From contig CBDCWQ010000007.1 in NCBI GenBank assembly GCA_965223435.1, positions 1 through 64,000 of the forward strand: a stretch of 64,000 nt of DNA, read 5' to 3'. The notes under the pieces are model-generated. The model did no database searches, had not been told where the DNA came from, and was given only the letters and a program-made list of their open reading frames with translations. Every line of letters starts with the position of its first letter. Within the stretch, counting starts at the first letter, position 1. Of this stretch, positions 43,498 to 52,012 are shown piece after piece. Source of the stretch: CBDCWQ01 sp965223435 (GTDB lineage Bacteria; Myxococcota; Kuafuiibacteriia; Kuafuiibacteriales; Kuafuiibacteriaceae). The translations under genes were made by a program, and so were the position numbers.

Positions 43498-44363
43498 ATG
43501 CCCCATGGTTCTTCAGCGTTGTTTTTTCGATTGCACAAGGCAGTCCCAGCACAGAGCCCAGTTCGAGGCCGGGAAGCGCGGCCATCGGGGGCGCGCATGA
43601 TTTGAAGGCCGACGTGACACTGGCCTTTCGGCTGAGCGGGGAGCAAGAATTCACGATCGAAGAGTTTTGGAAGATTCAAAACCCAGATAACAAGCGGGTG
43701 CCTAAGGACGCGCTGACCATCAAACTTCCGCGAGGGGCGCGAAGACTGATATTGGATGAGCAAAGCGAGGGTTTTGAGGCCAGCGACGACGCCAAGCGCA
43801 TTGTCGCGCGTCAAGACTTGAGCGCCTCATCGGCGGAGATCGGCGCGCGGTATTTTCTGGGCTTCCATGAGGGGACTTTCACCATGAGGCGGGTTTTTCC
43901 GGTTTCGACCGGCACCGTCCGGGTGATTTTTGAGCACGCGCCTGACCTCGAGCTCAAGAGCAGCCAACAGTTTCAGCGGCACGAGCGGGACATGGGAGGG
44001 CAACGCTTTACAGTGTACGTTTTTGGCGCACTGCCCAAGGATGCGCCGTTGGCCCTGGAGGTCAGCGGCCTGCCGTCCCGGTCCGCTTGGCCTAGGCATA
44101 TCGCGATTTTGTTGTGCATCGCGGTCCTGTTTTGGGTCGCTCTGTCCCTTCGGAAAAAAGCGTCCGCGCCGCTTTTGCTCGATGGTCCCCTTTCGGCGCA
44201 GGCCCGACGGGACCAGCTGGTTCGCGCGGTGGGGGTCCTAAACCGAGATTATGAGGCCACACGGGTCAAGGAACGAAGGTACACGCGGCGGCACCGTGAG
44301 CTTGTTGAGGAACTTGGCCGGGTGCTTCAGGAGATCGAGGTCAGCAAGGACCTTCAAAAGTGA
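43494..44363 (+). CDS. Unrecognised membrane-anchored protein within the ccm locus
   Basis: A 289-residue protein without a family I can name. A signal peptide-like start (MNAPWFFSVVFSIAQG) leads to a beta-rich exported part (about 40-195: VTLAFRLSGEQEFTIEEFWK, FTMRRVFPVSTGTVRVIFEH), then one membrane helix at 202-219 (HIAILLCIAVLFWVALSL) and a charged helical cytoplasmic tail (QLVRAVGVLNRDYEATRVKE). The ATGA overlap upstream and the GTGA overlap downstream lock it to the zinc-ribbon gene and the CcmAB fusion, so it probably takes part in cytochrome or haem delivery. Confidence 0.7.
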   Translation: MNAPWFFSVVFSIAQGSPSTEPSSRPGSAAIGGAHDLKADVTLAFRLSGEQEFTIEEFWKIQNPDNKRVPKDALTIKLPRGARRLILDEQSEGFEASDDAKRIVARQDLSASSAEIGARYFLGFHEGTFTMRRVFPVSTGTVRVIFEHAPDLELKSSQQFQRHERDMGGQRFTVYVFGALPKDAPLALEVSGLPSRSAWPRHIAILLCIAVLFWVALSLRKKASAPLLLDGPLSAQARRDQLVRAVGVLNRDYEATRVKERRYTRRHRELVEELGRVLQEIEVSKDLQK

Positions 44364-45871
44364 CCGCCTCCTTCTGTCAGCCCTTTGGTGCCGTCGAGGC
44401 CCGTGAGGTGACGAAGATCTACGGGCGACATCGTGCGGTCTTTCGGGTCAATGTCGGGCTTCGGCCGGGCCGCGCTTTGGCGCTTCTCGGGCCGAACGGG
44501 GCGGGGAAGACCACGCTTTTGTGGATGTTTTCGACCCTTGTGCGTCCCACCAAGGGCACCTTGCATTTCGGAGGCATTGCGCCCGAGCGGGCGTCACTCG
44601 CCCGTCGCCACGTCGGTTTGGTGTCCCATGAACCGCTGAGCTATGGGGAGCTCACGGCTCTCGAAAACGTCGCATTCTTTGGACGGCTCTACGGGCTCGA
44701 CGACCCCAAATCAAGGGCCGAGGCCCTCCTTGACGAGCTCGGCCTTGGGCATGCGATGCATCGCTTGGCTCGGGCTTTTTCCCGAGGAATGCGGCAGCGA
44801 CTCGGTCTGGCACGGGCACTGATTGGTCAGCCCGCGCTCTTGCTTCTTGACGAGCCCTTCAGTGGTCTCGATCGGGCGTCTATTGAAACTGTGGTTCGAT
44901 GCATTGGAGCCCTGCGCGACCAGGGCGCGATGGTGCTGATGGTTTCCCACGACATGGACACCGCAGCCCTTTTGGCAGACGAAACCGTGGTTTTGAATCG
45001 CGGCCAGGTGGTGGCGGCGGAAGACGGAGCGAAAAGCGCAAAAGCCCTTCGTGCTTTCTACCGAGAGGCCATCGCTTCGAGTCAGGAATCCACGGTCCTC
45101 CCCAAGGGCGGCACGAGCCGGCGGGCCATGGTGGGTGTGAATCCGGGTTCCCAAGAGAAATGGGCGGAGGCCGATGGGTCGCTGCCCAGAGTGCTCCTGG
45201 ACGCGTGGACGGTGTTTACGAAGGACCTTCAGGTTGAACGTCGAAGCTGGGAAGTGGTGCACACCACCGGGTATTTCGCTTTTTTGGTGGTGCTTATCTT
45301 CGCCTTTTCGTTTTTTCACGGGGGGGCGCCCATCGCGCAGATCGCATCGGGAAGCCTCTGGGTGGCATTGGTTTTTTCCGGCACCCTTGGGCTCAGTCGG
45401 ATTTTTGAGCGGGAGCGAGAGGGGCAGTGTATTCGGGCGTTGCTTTTGGCCCCGATGGTCCGCCCTGCCCTTTTCTTGGGGAAGCTCCTCGGGGTCCTCG
45501 CGTTCATGGGGGTGATGGAGGGGGTGGTGGTCGCGGCCGTGTTTTTCTTTTTCCCGACCCTTCAGGCCGAGTGGGCGGCCCTGTGGCGGCTGGGGCTCAC
45601 GCTTTCGCTCGGTACCTTCGGGTACGCCACCGTGGGGACGCTCTTGTCAGCGATGCTGCTGCGCGCGCGATCGAAAGACGTCCTTTTGGCCATTGTACTC
45701 TATCCCATGGTACTCCCGGTCTTGATTGTGGGTGTGAAAGCGAGTGCCGCCCTCCTAGACCCAGCTTCGGATCTCGGTGATTTTGTCAGCTGGGTGCGGG
45801 TCCTCGCCTTTTTTGACATCGTTTTTTTTATCGCTTCATTGTGGATCTTCGAATCTTTGGTGGTGGAGTAG
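44360..45871 (+). CDS. ccmAB: Fused haem exporter CcmA-CcmB (ABC ATPase plus permease)
   Basis: A 503-residue fusion. Residues 1-225 are CcmA: Walker A GPNGAGKTT (44-52), signature SRGMRQRLGLARAL (141-154), Walker B LLLLDEPFSG, H-loop His197. About 50 linker residues follow. From about 276 the sequence is CcmB: VFTKDLQVERRSWEVVHTTG, membrane helices (FLVVLIFAFSF and others), and the GLSRIFEREREGQCIRALLLAPMVRPALFLGK core typical in CcmB. CcmA and CcmB are usually separate proteins. They energise release of haem-loaded CcmE. GTG start overlaps the previous stop; ccmC begins 7 bases after the end. Confidence 0.93.
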   Translation: MTASFCQPFGAVEAREVTKIYGRHRAVFRVNVGLRPGRALALLGPNGAGKTTLLWMFSTLVRPTKGTLHFGGIAPERASLARRHVGLVSHEPLSYGELTALENVAFFGRLYGLDDPKSRAEALLDELGLGHAMHRLARAFSRGMRQRLGLARALIGQPALLLLDEPFSGLDRASIETVVRCIGALRDQGAMVLMVSHDMDTAALLADETVVLNRGQVVAAEDGAKSAKALRAFYREAIASSQESTVLPKGGTSRRAMVGVNPGSQEKWAEADGSLPRVLLDAWTVFTKDLQVERRSWEVVHTTGYFAFLVVLIFAFSFFHGGAPIAQIASGSLWVALVFSGTLGLSRIFEREREGQCIRALLLAPMVRPALFLGKLLGVLAFMGVMEGVVVAAVFFFFPTLQAEWAALWRLGLTLSLGTFGYATVGTLLSAMLLRARSKDVLLAIVLYPMVLPVLIVGVKASAALLDPASDLGDFVSWVRVLAFFDIVFFIASLWIFESLVVE

Positions 45872-45878
45872 GCGGGAC

Positions 45879-46616
45879 GTGAGCAAAGAGTCATTATCCG
45901 AAGAACTCTATGACACCAGACGCGGTTTTGGCGCTCCGATCCTGCTGCCCCTATTGACCGTGATCGCCGGTGGCCTTCTTTGCTGGGGTCTCTATCTGGC
46001 TTTTTTTTCCGCGCCCACCGAAGCGCAGATGGGCTTTGTCCAGAAGATTTTCTACTTTCACGTCCCCGCGGCTTGGGTGATGTTGATTTCGGCACCGCTG
46101 ATGGCTTTTTCGAGTGTGGCCTACCTCGTGAAGAGGACCGAACGGTGGGACCGAATGGGCGATGCGGTGGTGGAGCTTGCGATACTCTTTGGCGCACTGG
46201 TGTTGATCTCGGGCCCCCTGTGGGGTCGCAAGGCGTGGGGGGTCTACTGGGTCTGGGACGTGCGTCTGACCTCGTCGCTGGTCCTGGTCTTGACCCTGGT
46301 CGCGTCTAAGATTGTTCGGGCCTATGCTGGGGAGTCCCGGAAGACCATTTTTGCCGGGCTTTCCGGGTTGGCGGTGTTAAACGCCATCTTCGTTTACGTC
46401 TCCGTCGACATTTGGCGGGGAACACACCCCGAAAAACTGGTCACCAAGAAAGGCGGCCTTGATCCGGACATGAGACAAGCCTTCTGGGTCTGCGTGGTCG
46501 CTTTTTTGGTCACGTTTTCGGTGATGCTTTGGACCCGCATCCGGGTGGGTAAACTGGAGACGGCGCTTGAGCGACTCCAAGGCAAGGCTACGGAGGCCGG
46601 CCTTTTTGAAAGGTGA
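45879..46616 (+). CDS. ccmC: Haem exporter CcmC
   Basis: About 245 residues with six predicted membrane helices, the protein that attaches haem to CcmE at the periplasmic face. Landmarks are the first helix (LPLLTVIAGGLLCWGLYLAF), the QKIFYFHVPAAWVML histidine motif, the WWD motif (WGVYWVWDVRLTSSLVL) and the second conserved His region. The start is GTG 45879 with a purine-rich GGCGGGAC ahead; the longer frame to 45777 lies inside ccmAB. 13 bp separate it from the CcmD-like gene. Confidence 0.95.
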   Translation: MSKESLSEELYDTRRGFGAPILLPLLTVIAGGLLCWGLYLAFFSAPTEAQMGFVQKIFYFHVPAAWVMLISAPLMAFSSVAYLVKRTERWDRMGDAVVELAILFGALVLISGPLWGRKAWGVYWVWDVRLTSSLVLVLTLVASKIVRAYAGESRKTIFAGLSGLAVLNAIFVYVSVDIWRGTHPEKLVTKKGGLDPDMRQAFWVCVVAFLVTFSVMLWTRIRVGKLETALERLQGKATEAGLFER

Positions 46617-46629
46617 AATCGAGGTAGCT

Positions 46630-46992
46630 ATGCCCATCATGTCAATACTCCGTCGTTCGCTCGTATGGGGCGCTGGCCGTGTGGCGGGCCTCAGCTTCGG
46701 GCTGCTGTTGGTGGCCTCTTTGGTGGCGTTGGCGGAGGAGCCAGAGTCTCCAGAGGCGCTGATCGAACAGCAGCGGACGCGGGCCCACCAAGCGATTCCG
46801 CCGGGGTTCGAACGGGTGACCGGTGCCCCTGAAGAAGACAAGGCCGACGCCCCCACGCTGGTTGTTCTGGCCTATGCGGCCTTTTTTGTGGGGATGTTTG
46901 GCTACGTTTTGTGGTTGGGGCGGAGGCAGCAGGCGCTGGCCCGACACCTTGAAGAACTCGCGGCCAAGATGAACCAAGGGTCCCCGTCGTGA
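46630..46992 (+). CDS. CcmD-like protein with export signal
   Basis: A 120-residue protein. The last 50 residues resemble CcmD: one membrane helix TLVVLAYAAFFVGMFGYVLW followed by LGRRQQALARHLEELAAKM. CcmD stabilises the CcmABC-CcmE complex and is usually about 50-60 residues; here about 70 residues precede it, including a signal-peptide-like helix (VAGLSFGLLLVASLVALA). ATG 46630 has GAGGTAGCT just upstream. The stop overlaps the next GTG (GTGA). Confidence 0.75.
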   Translation: MPIMSILRRSLVWGAGRVAGLSFGLLLVASLVALAEEPESPEALIEQQRTRAHQAIPPGFERVTGAPEEDKADAPTLVVLAYAAFFVGMFGYVLWLGRRQQALARHLEELAAKMNQGSPS

Positions 46993-47144
46993 ACGGGCTT
47001 CCGCCCATCAACCATGTCCTCTATATCCCTCTGATGCTCTCTTTGGGCTTTTACGTGGGCTGGAGTCTGGGCACAAAAAGCATTCAGAAGCGGTGGGATC
47101 GGGCCGAGCGCCGGAGGCTGCGCGAGGAAGAAGAAGCGCCCTGA
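46989..47144 (+). CDS. 51-residue membrane protein at the end of the ccm locus
   Basis: A short protein reading MNGLPPINHVLYIPLMLSLG then FYVGWSLGTKSIQKRWDRAE and a charged tail ending RRLREEEEAP. One membrane helix occupies about residues 10-27. GTG 46989 overlaps the CcmD-like stop as GTGA, so it is translationally coupled to the locus. I do not recognise it; as a small membrane subunit of the haem-handling complex it would resemble CcmD in size. It is too short for most automatic gene lists. Confidence 0.65.
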   Translation: MNGLPPINHVLYIPLMLSLGFYVGWSLGTKSIQKRWDRAERRRLREEEEAP

Positions 47145-47161
47145 CGGGGTAGCCATGAGGC

Positions 47162-47218
47162 GCGGGGGGGCTTGACGGAAGTTGTCGAACCCCGTTGCGG
47201 TGGCTTTGGCCCCCCCGC
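47162..47218. terminator. Strong GC hairpin between convergent genes
   Basis: GCGGGGGGGC (47162-47171) pairs perfectly with GCCCCCCCGC (47209-47218) across a 37-nt loop, in the 88-bp convergent gap between the ccm locus and pfp. A shorter stem (GTCCGG/CCGGAC, 47222-47246) with an ATTTTT run inside its loop follows at the pfp stop. A bidirectional transcription end is likely, though the first loop is large. Confidence 0.45.
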
Positions 47219-47232
47219 TCGGTCCGGCGGGA

Positions 47233-48582
47233 CTATTTTTCCGGACGCGGTCCCGGGGACCAGTCTTCGATGCCTTCGGTTCGGGTTTCTAGGAAGCGCG
47301 CCAGTTGATGGTAATCGCTGCCGGGCTCGACAAAACGCACCTCGGTGACCAGCGTTTTTTGGTTCACCAGCTCTTTGAAGGGCACGTACTGGAGATCGAG
47401 CTGACCACTGACACTGACAAGGGCGGCGTCTAAACCATCCTCGACCAAAGCCCGGTAGGCACCGATGCCCAGTTGGCTTCCCAGCATGACGTCGAACGCA
47501 TGGGGCGGCGAGCATCGGCTCTCGTAGCCGAGCTGAACCCCGGTCAGCTTCTTTTTTCGTCCGAGTTTGGCCTCGTAACGCTTGCCCACCATCTGCGCGA
47601 CCAATTTTCCGAGGTCGATGCGGCCGAGGCCCAAGTGACCGTGCTCGTCCCGGGGAAGGCCCTCGATGAACGAATTGGGAAGAAGCTCGGAAAGTCCTTC
47701 GGCGAGAACCACCGTGCCGTAGTGTTTTTGGTCGCGCGACTCGCGGGTCACAATGAGGTTGACGATGCGGTCACACAATTTGTCCAAATCGAGACAGCTC
47801 CGCTCCACAAGCTTTCCCGTTTTCTCGTCTTTTTGGGTCTCTTTGGTGGAAAGACTGTCGTCGATGTCTTCGAGTCCAATGACCAAGTTGGCTTCTCCGG
47901 CGATGGCCACACCGTAGGCCAGCCAACCAGCCTTTCGGCCCATGGTCTCCACGATAAAGTACGAGCTGGTGGCGATGGAGTCAGCCCGCAGGTTTTGCAG
48001 TTCTTTGGCCATGAAGTCGACCGCGGTGAAGAACCCGAAGGTGAAGTCGATGCCGCGATAATCGTTGTCGATGGTCTTGGGCACATGAACCACCTTGACG
48101 CGCCGGGCCTCCTTGGGAAGGCGGCGCTGATATTCGGCGAGGAGATTGGCGGTCTTCAAGGTGTCGTCCCCGCCAATGGAGATCAGGGCGTCAATTTCCA
48201 GATCGATGAGGGCACTGTACACCCGGTGCAGCGGCTCACACTTTTCTTGGTTTTCGAGATCGGACGGGACCTTGATCATGCGGCCAGGATTGCTACGGGC
48301 GGTGCCGATGATGATGCCGCGGCTGTTGCGCAACCCTCGGAGATCGCGCTCCGTGAACTCCCGGTAGTGTTTGTCCGGCAAAAGTCGGTGGGTCACGGGG
48401 TTGTAGTCGATGAGGTTGGAGTATCCGTGAAAAAACCCGATCACCTGCCGGCCATCCTCGATGAAGGAAATGGCTGCGGCGGAGATAACCGCGTTGGCGG
48501 CGGGGGCGGGTCCTCCAGAGAACACGATGCCCACTCGCCTGATGTTGTCGCCCTTTTTGGCGTCACGCTTCGCTGAAGTCAT
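47233..48582 (-). CDS. pfp: Diphosphate-type 6-phosphofructokinase
   Basis: About 449 residues. Phosphofructokinase family enzyme converting fructose 6-phosphate and PPi to fructose 1,6-bisphosphate, reversibly. The nucleotide site reads SIGGDDT (137-141): the second Asp, where ATP-dependent enzymes have Gly, is the mark of PPi use. PKTIDND (168-174) has the Lys of PPi enzymes. The rest of the family is present (FSGGPAPAAN, MGRKAGWLA, LGYESRCSPPHAFD). I chose ATG 48582; the frame continues upstream to 48663. It converges with the ccm locus. Confidence 0.93.
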   Translation of the reverse strand: MTSAKRDAKKGDNIRRVGIVFSGGPAPAANAVISAAAISFIEDGRQVIGFFHGYSNLIDYNPVTHRLLPDKHYREFTERDLRGLRNSRGIIIGTARSNPGRMIKVPSDLENQEKCEPLHRVYSALIDLEIDALISIGGDDTLKTANLLAEYQRRLPKEARRVKVVHVPKTIDNDYRGIDFTFGFFTAVDFMAKELQNLRADSIATSSYFIVETMGRKAGWLAYGVAIAGEANLVIGLEDIDDSLSTKETQKDEKTGKLVERSCLDLDKLCDRIVNLIVTRESRDQKHYGTVVLAEGLSELLPNSFIEGLPRDEHGHLGLGRIDLGKLVAQMVGKRYEAKLGRKKKLTGVQLGYESRCSPPHAFDVMLGSQLGIGAYRALVEDGLDAALVSVSGQLDLQYVPFKELVNQKTLVTEVRFVEPGSDYHQLARFLETRTEGIEDWSPGPRPEK

Positions 48583-48676
48583 ACAGGGCGAGGGGTGCCA
48601 CCGACGGCCTCGAAGGGCAAGCGTTCTTGGCCGTTCTCTCTGTTGATCCCCATCCAAAGGCAAAAATGCTCTGTTT

Positions 48677-49372
48677 TCAGGGAGATGGGAGGGGTGAGGG
48701 CGCGTTTTGCGCCGGGGAATCGAGAAGCTTTTGAATCAGCGTCTCCAGGTGAGGCGCCTGGCCAAACGATACATCTCGGAGGATCCCGCTACGGTCTACC
48801 ACGATCGAGGAGGGTGTACCCTGAAGAGCGTAGGTTTCGAAGGTTTCGGCAGTGTTCTTTTTCTCGCTGAGGTAGGCCTGGACCCGGGCCATGACTTGCT
48901 GTTGCATTTGGGGCGCGGCGTCCGCGAACCCAGGAACCCGTTCGCTCGAATACGCCCGGACGCGATCTTCGGTGACGGCCTCGGTGTCGGGCACCACGCG
49001 GTCCATGGCCACCGGGTACGGCAGCCGGTAGGGAAGCAGGCCGTCGTTCAGCCGACGCAACTCGGCAAGGGCCCGATGGGTTTCGCCGATGACCTCTTGG
49101 CGCCCGACCAGCTTCCTTAGGTTTTCGAGCGTATTTTTGTCGTAATCTTCGAATGCGGTCGCCAGACCGATGACCGAAAGCCCCTGTTCGGCATAACGCG
49201 CGTGGAGGTCGAGCGATTGGGGCAAACTGTAAAGAAAACATCCCGGGCAGTTCACCTGGAAGACCTCGACCAGGACGACGTGGCCACGCTGCTTGGCCAA
49301 AGAGGTCGGCTCCCCCTGGACCCACTCAGAGGTGGCGAGCTCGGGAGCGGGTTGACCGATGTTGGATACCAT
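48677..49372 (-). CDS. Redoxin/thioredoxin-fold protein with CPGC motif
   Basis: About 231 residues, cytoplasmic (no signal peptide). It begins SNIGQPAPEL, then SLAKQRGHVVLVEVFQVNCPGCF, with the redox pair C42-P-G-C45. A helical insert of about 100 residues (DYDKNTLENLRKLVGRQEV...) precedes the GTPSSIVVDRSGILRDV strand with the cis-Pro (TP). It belongs to the AhpC/TSA-redoxin superfamily and resembles peroxiredoxin-like thiol-disulfide proteins. ATG 49372 has AAAGGA upstream; the frame runs further but that part has no start support. Substrate unknown. Confidence 0.87.
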   Translation of the reverse strand: MVSNIGQPAPELATSEWVQGEPTSLAKQRGHVVLVEVFQVNCPGCFLYSLPQSLDLHARYAEQGLSVIGLATAFEDYDKNTLENLRKLVGRQEVIGETHRALAELRRLNDGLLPYRLPYPVAMDRVVPDTEAVTEDRVRAYSSERVPGFADAAPQMQQQVMARVQAYLSEKKNTAETFETYALQGTPSSIVVDRSGILRDVSFGQAPHLETLIQKLLDSPAQNAPSPLPSP

Positions 49373-49564
49373 GGCGTTTGTCCTTTCGGGGGCTACGACT
49401 GAATCGCAGCCCGACTTCGCTCGTTCGGAGTACCTGACCGCCCTTCCCCACGGCAACGCTGGTATCGCCTTCGTGGTCGGTTCGTAGAGGGTTTGCGAGG
49501 CGAGAAGCATGAATCGCGCAGGGATCGGTTGACTCTCGGCCTTTGGACGAACGACAGACCGGCC

Positions 49565-50419
49565 ATGCATCCTTTGACATTGCCTCGCCGTCCTTCTTTT
49601 GGGCTCTGTACCCTCGTCCTCTCGTTGGGCGTTCTTCTCGGTGGCTGTGCTTCTTTGAAGAATATGCTTGGGGGGGGCTTTCAAAAACCAACCCTCAAGT
49701 TCCAGAAGATGCATCTCAAAAACGTGTCTTTTGAGGCGATGACCCTCGATTTCGAATTTGAGCTTCACAACCCCAACCCGATGGCACTGACGTTCGCCCA
49801 TCTGGAGCACCAGCTCGATTTTGACGGACACACTTTGTTTAAAGGGCGTACGGACAAAGGCAATCAGATCAAGGCCAACGGCAAGAGCACCCTGACGGTG
49901 CCACTGACCGTCGAATTCAAGGAGTTTGCCGAATCGCTGGTGGGTTTTTTGAAGGCCAAAGACGAGGTTCCCTATCGGCTTCAAGCCGGCTTTGGCATCG
50001 AAACGCCGGTCGGGATCATCAACCTCCCGATGGACGTGGACGGTAAGGTCCCGGTCCCCAAGCTCCCCAAGATTTCGGTCGCCAAGGTCGAAATGGGATC
50101 CCTGGGCTTCACGGGCACCGAAATTCGCTTTCGCCTCAAGGTCGGCAATCAGGGCAAGTTCCCTCTGCGCATTCGTGGTTTTGAGTACGACGTGGCCCTC
50201 GTTGACGTCCCCGTAAGCCAGGGGCAAGCCGAACTCGCCGATGTCCCTGCCGGCGAGTCACGGGAGCTCACCGTGCCGGTCAAACTCAACTTCCTCAAGC
50301 TGGGTCTCGCCGTCGTCAAGGCCGTCAAAAGCCGCGACATTCCGTACCGTTTTGGGGGCGCCCTCAACCTTGGCCCCCTCAAGCTCCCGTTCAAACTCGA
50401 GGGCCAAGCCTCCTTGTAG
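49565..50419 (+). CDS. LEA14-like lipoprotein
   Basis: About 284 residues. A lipoprotein signal (SFGLCTLVLSLGVLLGGC, lipobox LGG-C) precedes two WHy/LEA14-like beta domains: FQKMHLKNVSFEAMTLDFEF with the LHNPNPMALTFAHLE motif and, near the end, GTEIRFRLKVGNQGKFPLRI. The NPNP-type motif is typical for LEA type 2 domains, which bind lipids or stabilise the envelope under stress. Start at ATG 49565, since the upstream extension is Arg-rich and lacks signal character. It diverges from the redoxin gene. Confidence 0.87.
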   Translation: MHPLTLPRRPSFGLCTLVLSLGVLLGGCASLKNMLGGGFQKPTLKFQKMHLKNVSFEAMTLDFEFELHNPNPMALTFAHLEHQLDFDGHTLFKGRTDKGNQIKANGKSTLTVPLTVEFKEFAESLVGFLKAKDEVPYRLQAGFGIETPVGIINLPMDVDGKVPVPKLPKISVAKVEMGSLGFTGTEIRFRLKVGNQGKFPLRIRGFEYDVALVDVPVSQGQAELADVPAGESRELTVPVKLNFLKLGLAVVKAVKSRDIPYRFGGALNLGPLKLPFKLEGQASL

Positions 50420-50517
50420 TCCGCTCGTTGACTCGTTGGCGGCGGTGCCTATTCGGTCATCCGGTTGTGAGGGCGCTCGCATCATTGAACGCCTCGTGAA
50501 GAGCGGGCAAACTGCTT

Positions 50518-51975
50518 GTGGTGACTCGAAAGCTTCGCTTCACGTTTTTGAGCGTGGGGGCCGGACTCAGCGTACTTTTTTTGAGTGTGCTCGTTTTGGC
50601 CCAGGAGTCTCGCCCAAACCTCAGCATCTTGTCTTATGTGAAAGCCCGAGACGATCTCTCGCTCGCGGTGCGCCGAGCATGGGCCCGCGAGGTGAAGATG
50701 CGATTCGGCGGCAGCGCGCTTTCGGCCGAAAGTGTGCGAACCCCCGAAATAGGCGTGGCAAAGGCTATTTTGGCGTCGGCCATGTTCATGGAAATCGACG
50801 CGAAAAAAGGCGTTTTGGCGGCCTGGGAGGGGTGGCGCGGGGCTTTGGGGTACGTTCCGCCGCCCATTGCTGTTCACTACCAAGTTCTCGCCCTCAAAGG
50901 ACAAAGACCAAAAGGCCGGCCGATCGATCTCGCCTTCGATTTTCCGAAGTTTTACAGCGAAGAAATCGCGCCGGATTTGGTAGCCTACTGGGAAGAGGCG
51001 CTGAAAGACGGTCGAATTGGTCCACACGCATTGCGCGAAACCCAAGAAGCGCTTCAAAAAACGCGGGTTCGTATGCGGCCCCTGTTGGTCGACAAACTCC
51101 GCCTCCTGGCGCGCCTCGCAAAAGAGGAACAGCTGGCCCAAAACACGGCCCGAAAGCGAGACATTGCGCGGGACCGCCAAGAGCTCGAACATGAGCTGGC
51201 CCGTGCTTTTTCGAAGGTTCCGAAAAGCCCAGCGGTGGCCGATGCCCGACGGAGTCCTTTCGCTCGACTGCGGACCCAGCTCAAAGACATGCAGCTTCCG
51301 TTGTCAGACGAAGATCGTTGGCTCGATCCCCGGTCGGGACAACCTCCCCCGACTCTCTCGCCACCCGATCGTTGGGCTCGACCCCAAAAACCCTCATCGT
51401 TGACGCCGCCCCCCGACCGTCCGAGGACTCCGAGAAAACGGACCTCACCGAGCCAGCCGCCGGCAGATGCTCAAAAGCCTTCCCCAGAAAAACCAGCACC
51501 CCAGCTCCAAGTACCCCCGCAGGTGACGCTGGGGCCCCCCCGTCTGCCCCCCTCTTCCCCGTTTTGGGCGGAGCCAGCGAAGCTCGTCGGCGTGTACCGG
51601 TCCCAACTCACCTCGGTTGTCGACCCTTGGATTGGAACGCCCTACAAATGGGGGCGGTCTCATCGCGGTCAGGGGACCGACTGCTCCGGATTCACCCGAA
51701 GTGTTTTTTCCGAGGCCTTTCGCCTCACGCTTCCGCGGGTCAGCCGAGATCAGTACCGTGTGGGCCAACGGGTCGCATATCAGCAACTCAAGCCGGGCGA
51801 CCTCGTTTTTTTCGACTTCAAGGATCGTGGGCGCGTGAACCACGTCGGCGTCTACGTCGGCGATGGACGTTTCGCCCATGCGGGGGTGAGTCGAGGGGTC
51901 GTGTACGCGCGGCTGGGCGCGAAATGGTTTCGAAAATCCTACCGGGGAGCCCGTCGAATTCTTGCCTACCCCTAA
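50518..51975 (+). CDS. Secreted NlpC/P60 cell-wall hydrolase
   Basis: A 485-residue protein. A signal peptide or anchor (FTFLSVGAGLSVLFLSVLVLA) is followed by a helical region of about 220 residues, a long Pro-rich linker and the C-terminal NlpC/P60 domain (about 355-485). The catalytic triad is intact: Cys389 (TDCSGF), His442 (VNHVGVYVG) and His454 (FAHAG). Such enzymes cut between D-glutamate and the diamino acid of peptidoglycan peptides. It begins about 100 bp after the LEA14-like gene. The GTG start has no strong upstream site, so the first residues are uncertain. Confidence 0.88.
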   Translation: MVTRKLRFTFLSVGAGLSVLFLSVLVLAQESRPNLSILSYVKARDDLSLAVRRAWAREVKMRFGGSALSAESVRTPEIGVAKAILASAMFMEIDAKKGVLAAWEGWRGALGYVPPPIAVHYQVLALKGQRPKGRPIDLAFDFPKFYSEEIAPDLVAYWEEALKDGRIGPHALRETQEALQKTRVRMRPLLVDKLRLLARLAKEEQLAQNTARKRDIARDRQELEHELARAFSKVPKSPAVADARRSPFARLRTQLKDMQLPLSDEDRWLDPRSGQPPPTLSPPDRWARPQKPSSLTPPPDRPRTPRKRTSPSQPPADAQKPSPEKPAPQLQVPPQVTLGPPRLPPSSPFWAEPAKLVGVYRSQLTSVVDPWIGTPYKWGRSHRGQGTDCSGFTRSVFSEAFRLTLPRVSRDQYRVGQRVAYQQLKPGDLVFFDFKDRGRVNHVGVYVGDGRFAHAGVSRGVVYARLGAKWFRKSYRGARRILAYP

Positions 51976-52012
51976 AACACCGCCTCGGCACGGTGGGGCG
52001 TCACCGACTTCG

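Noticed and set aside
47473..48576. 367-codon plus-strand frame antisense to the phosphofructokinase
   Set aside because: Shadow of a well-identified enzyme on the minus strand.
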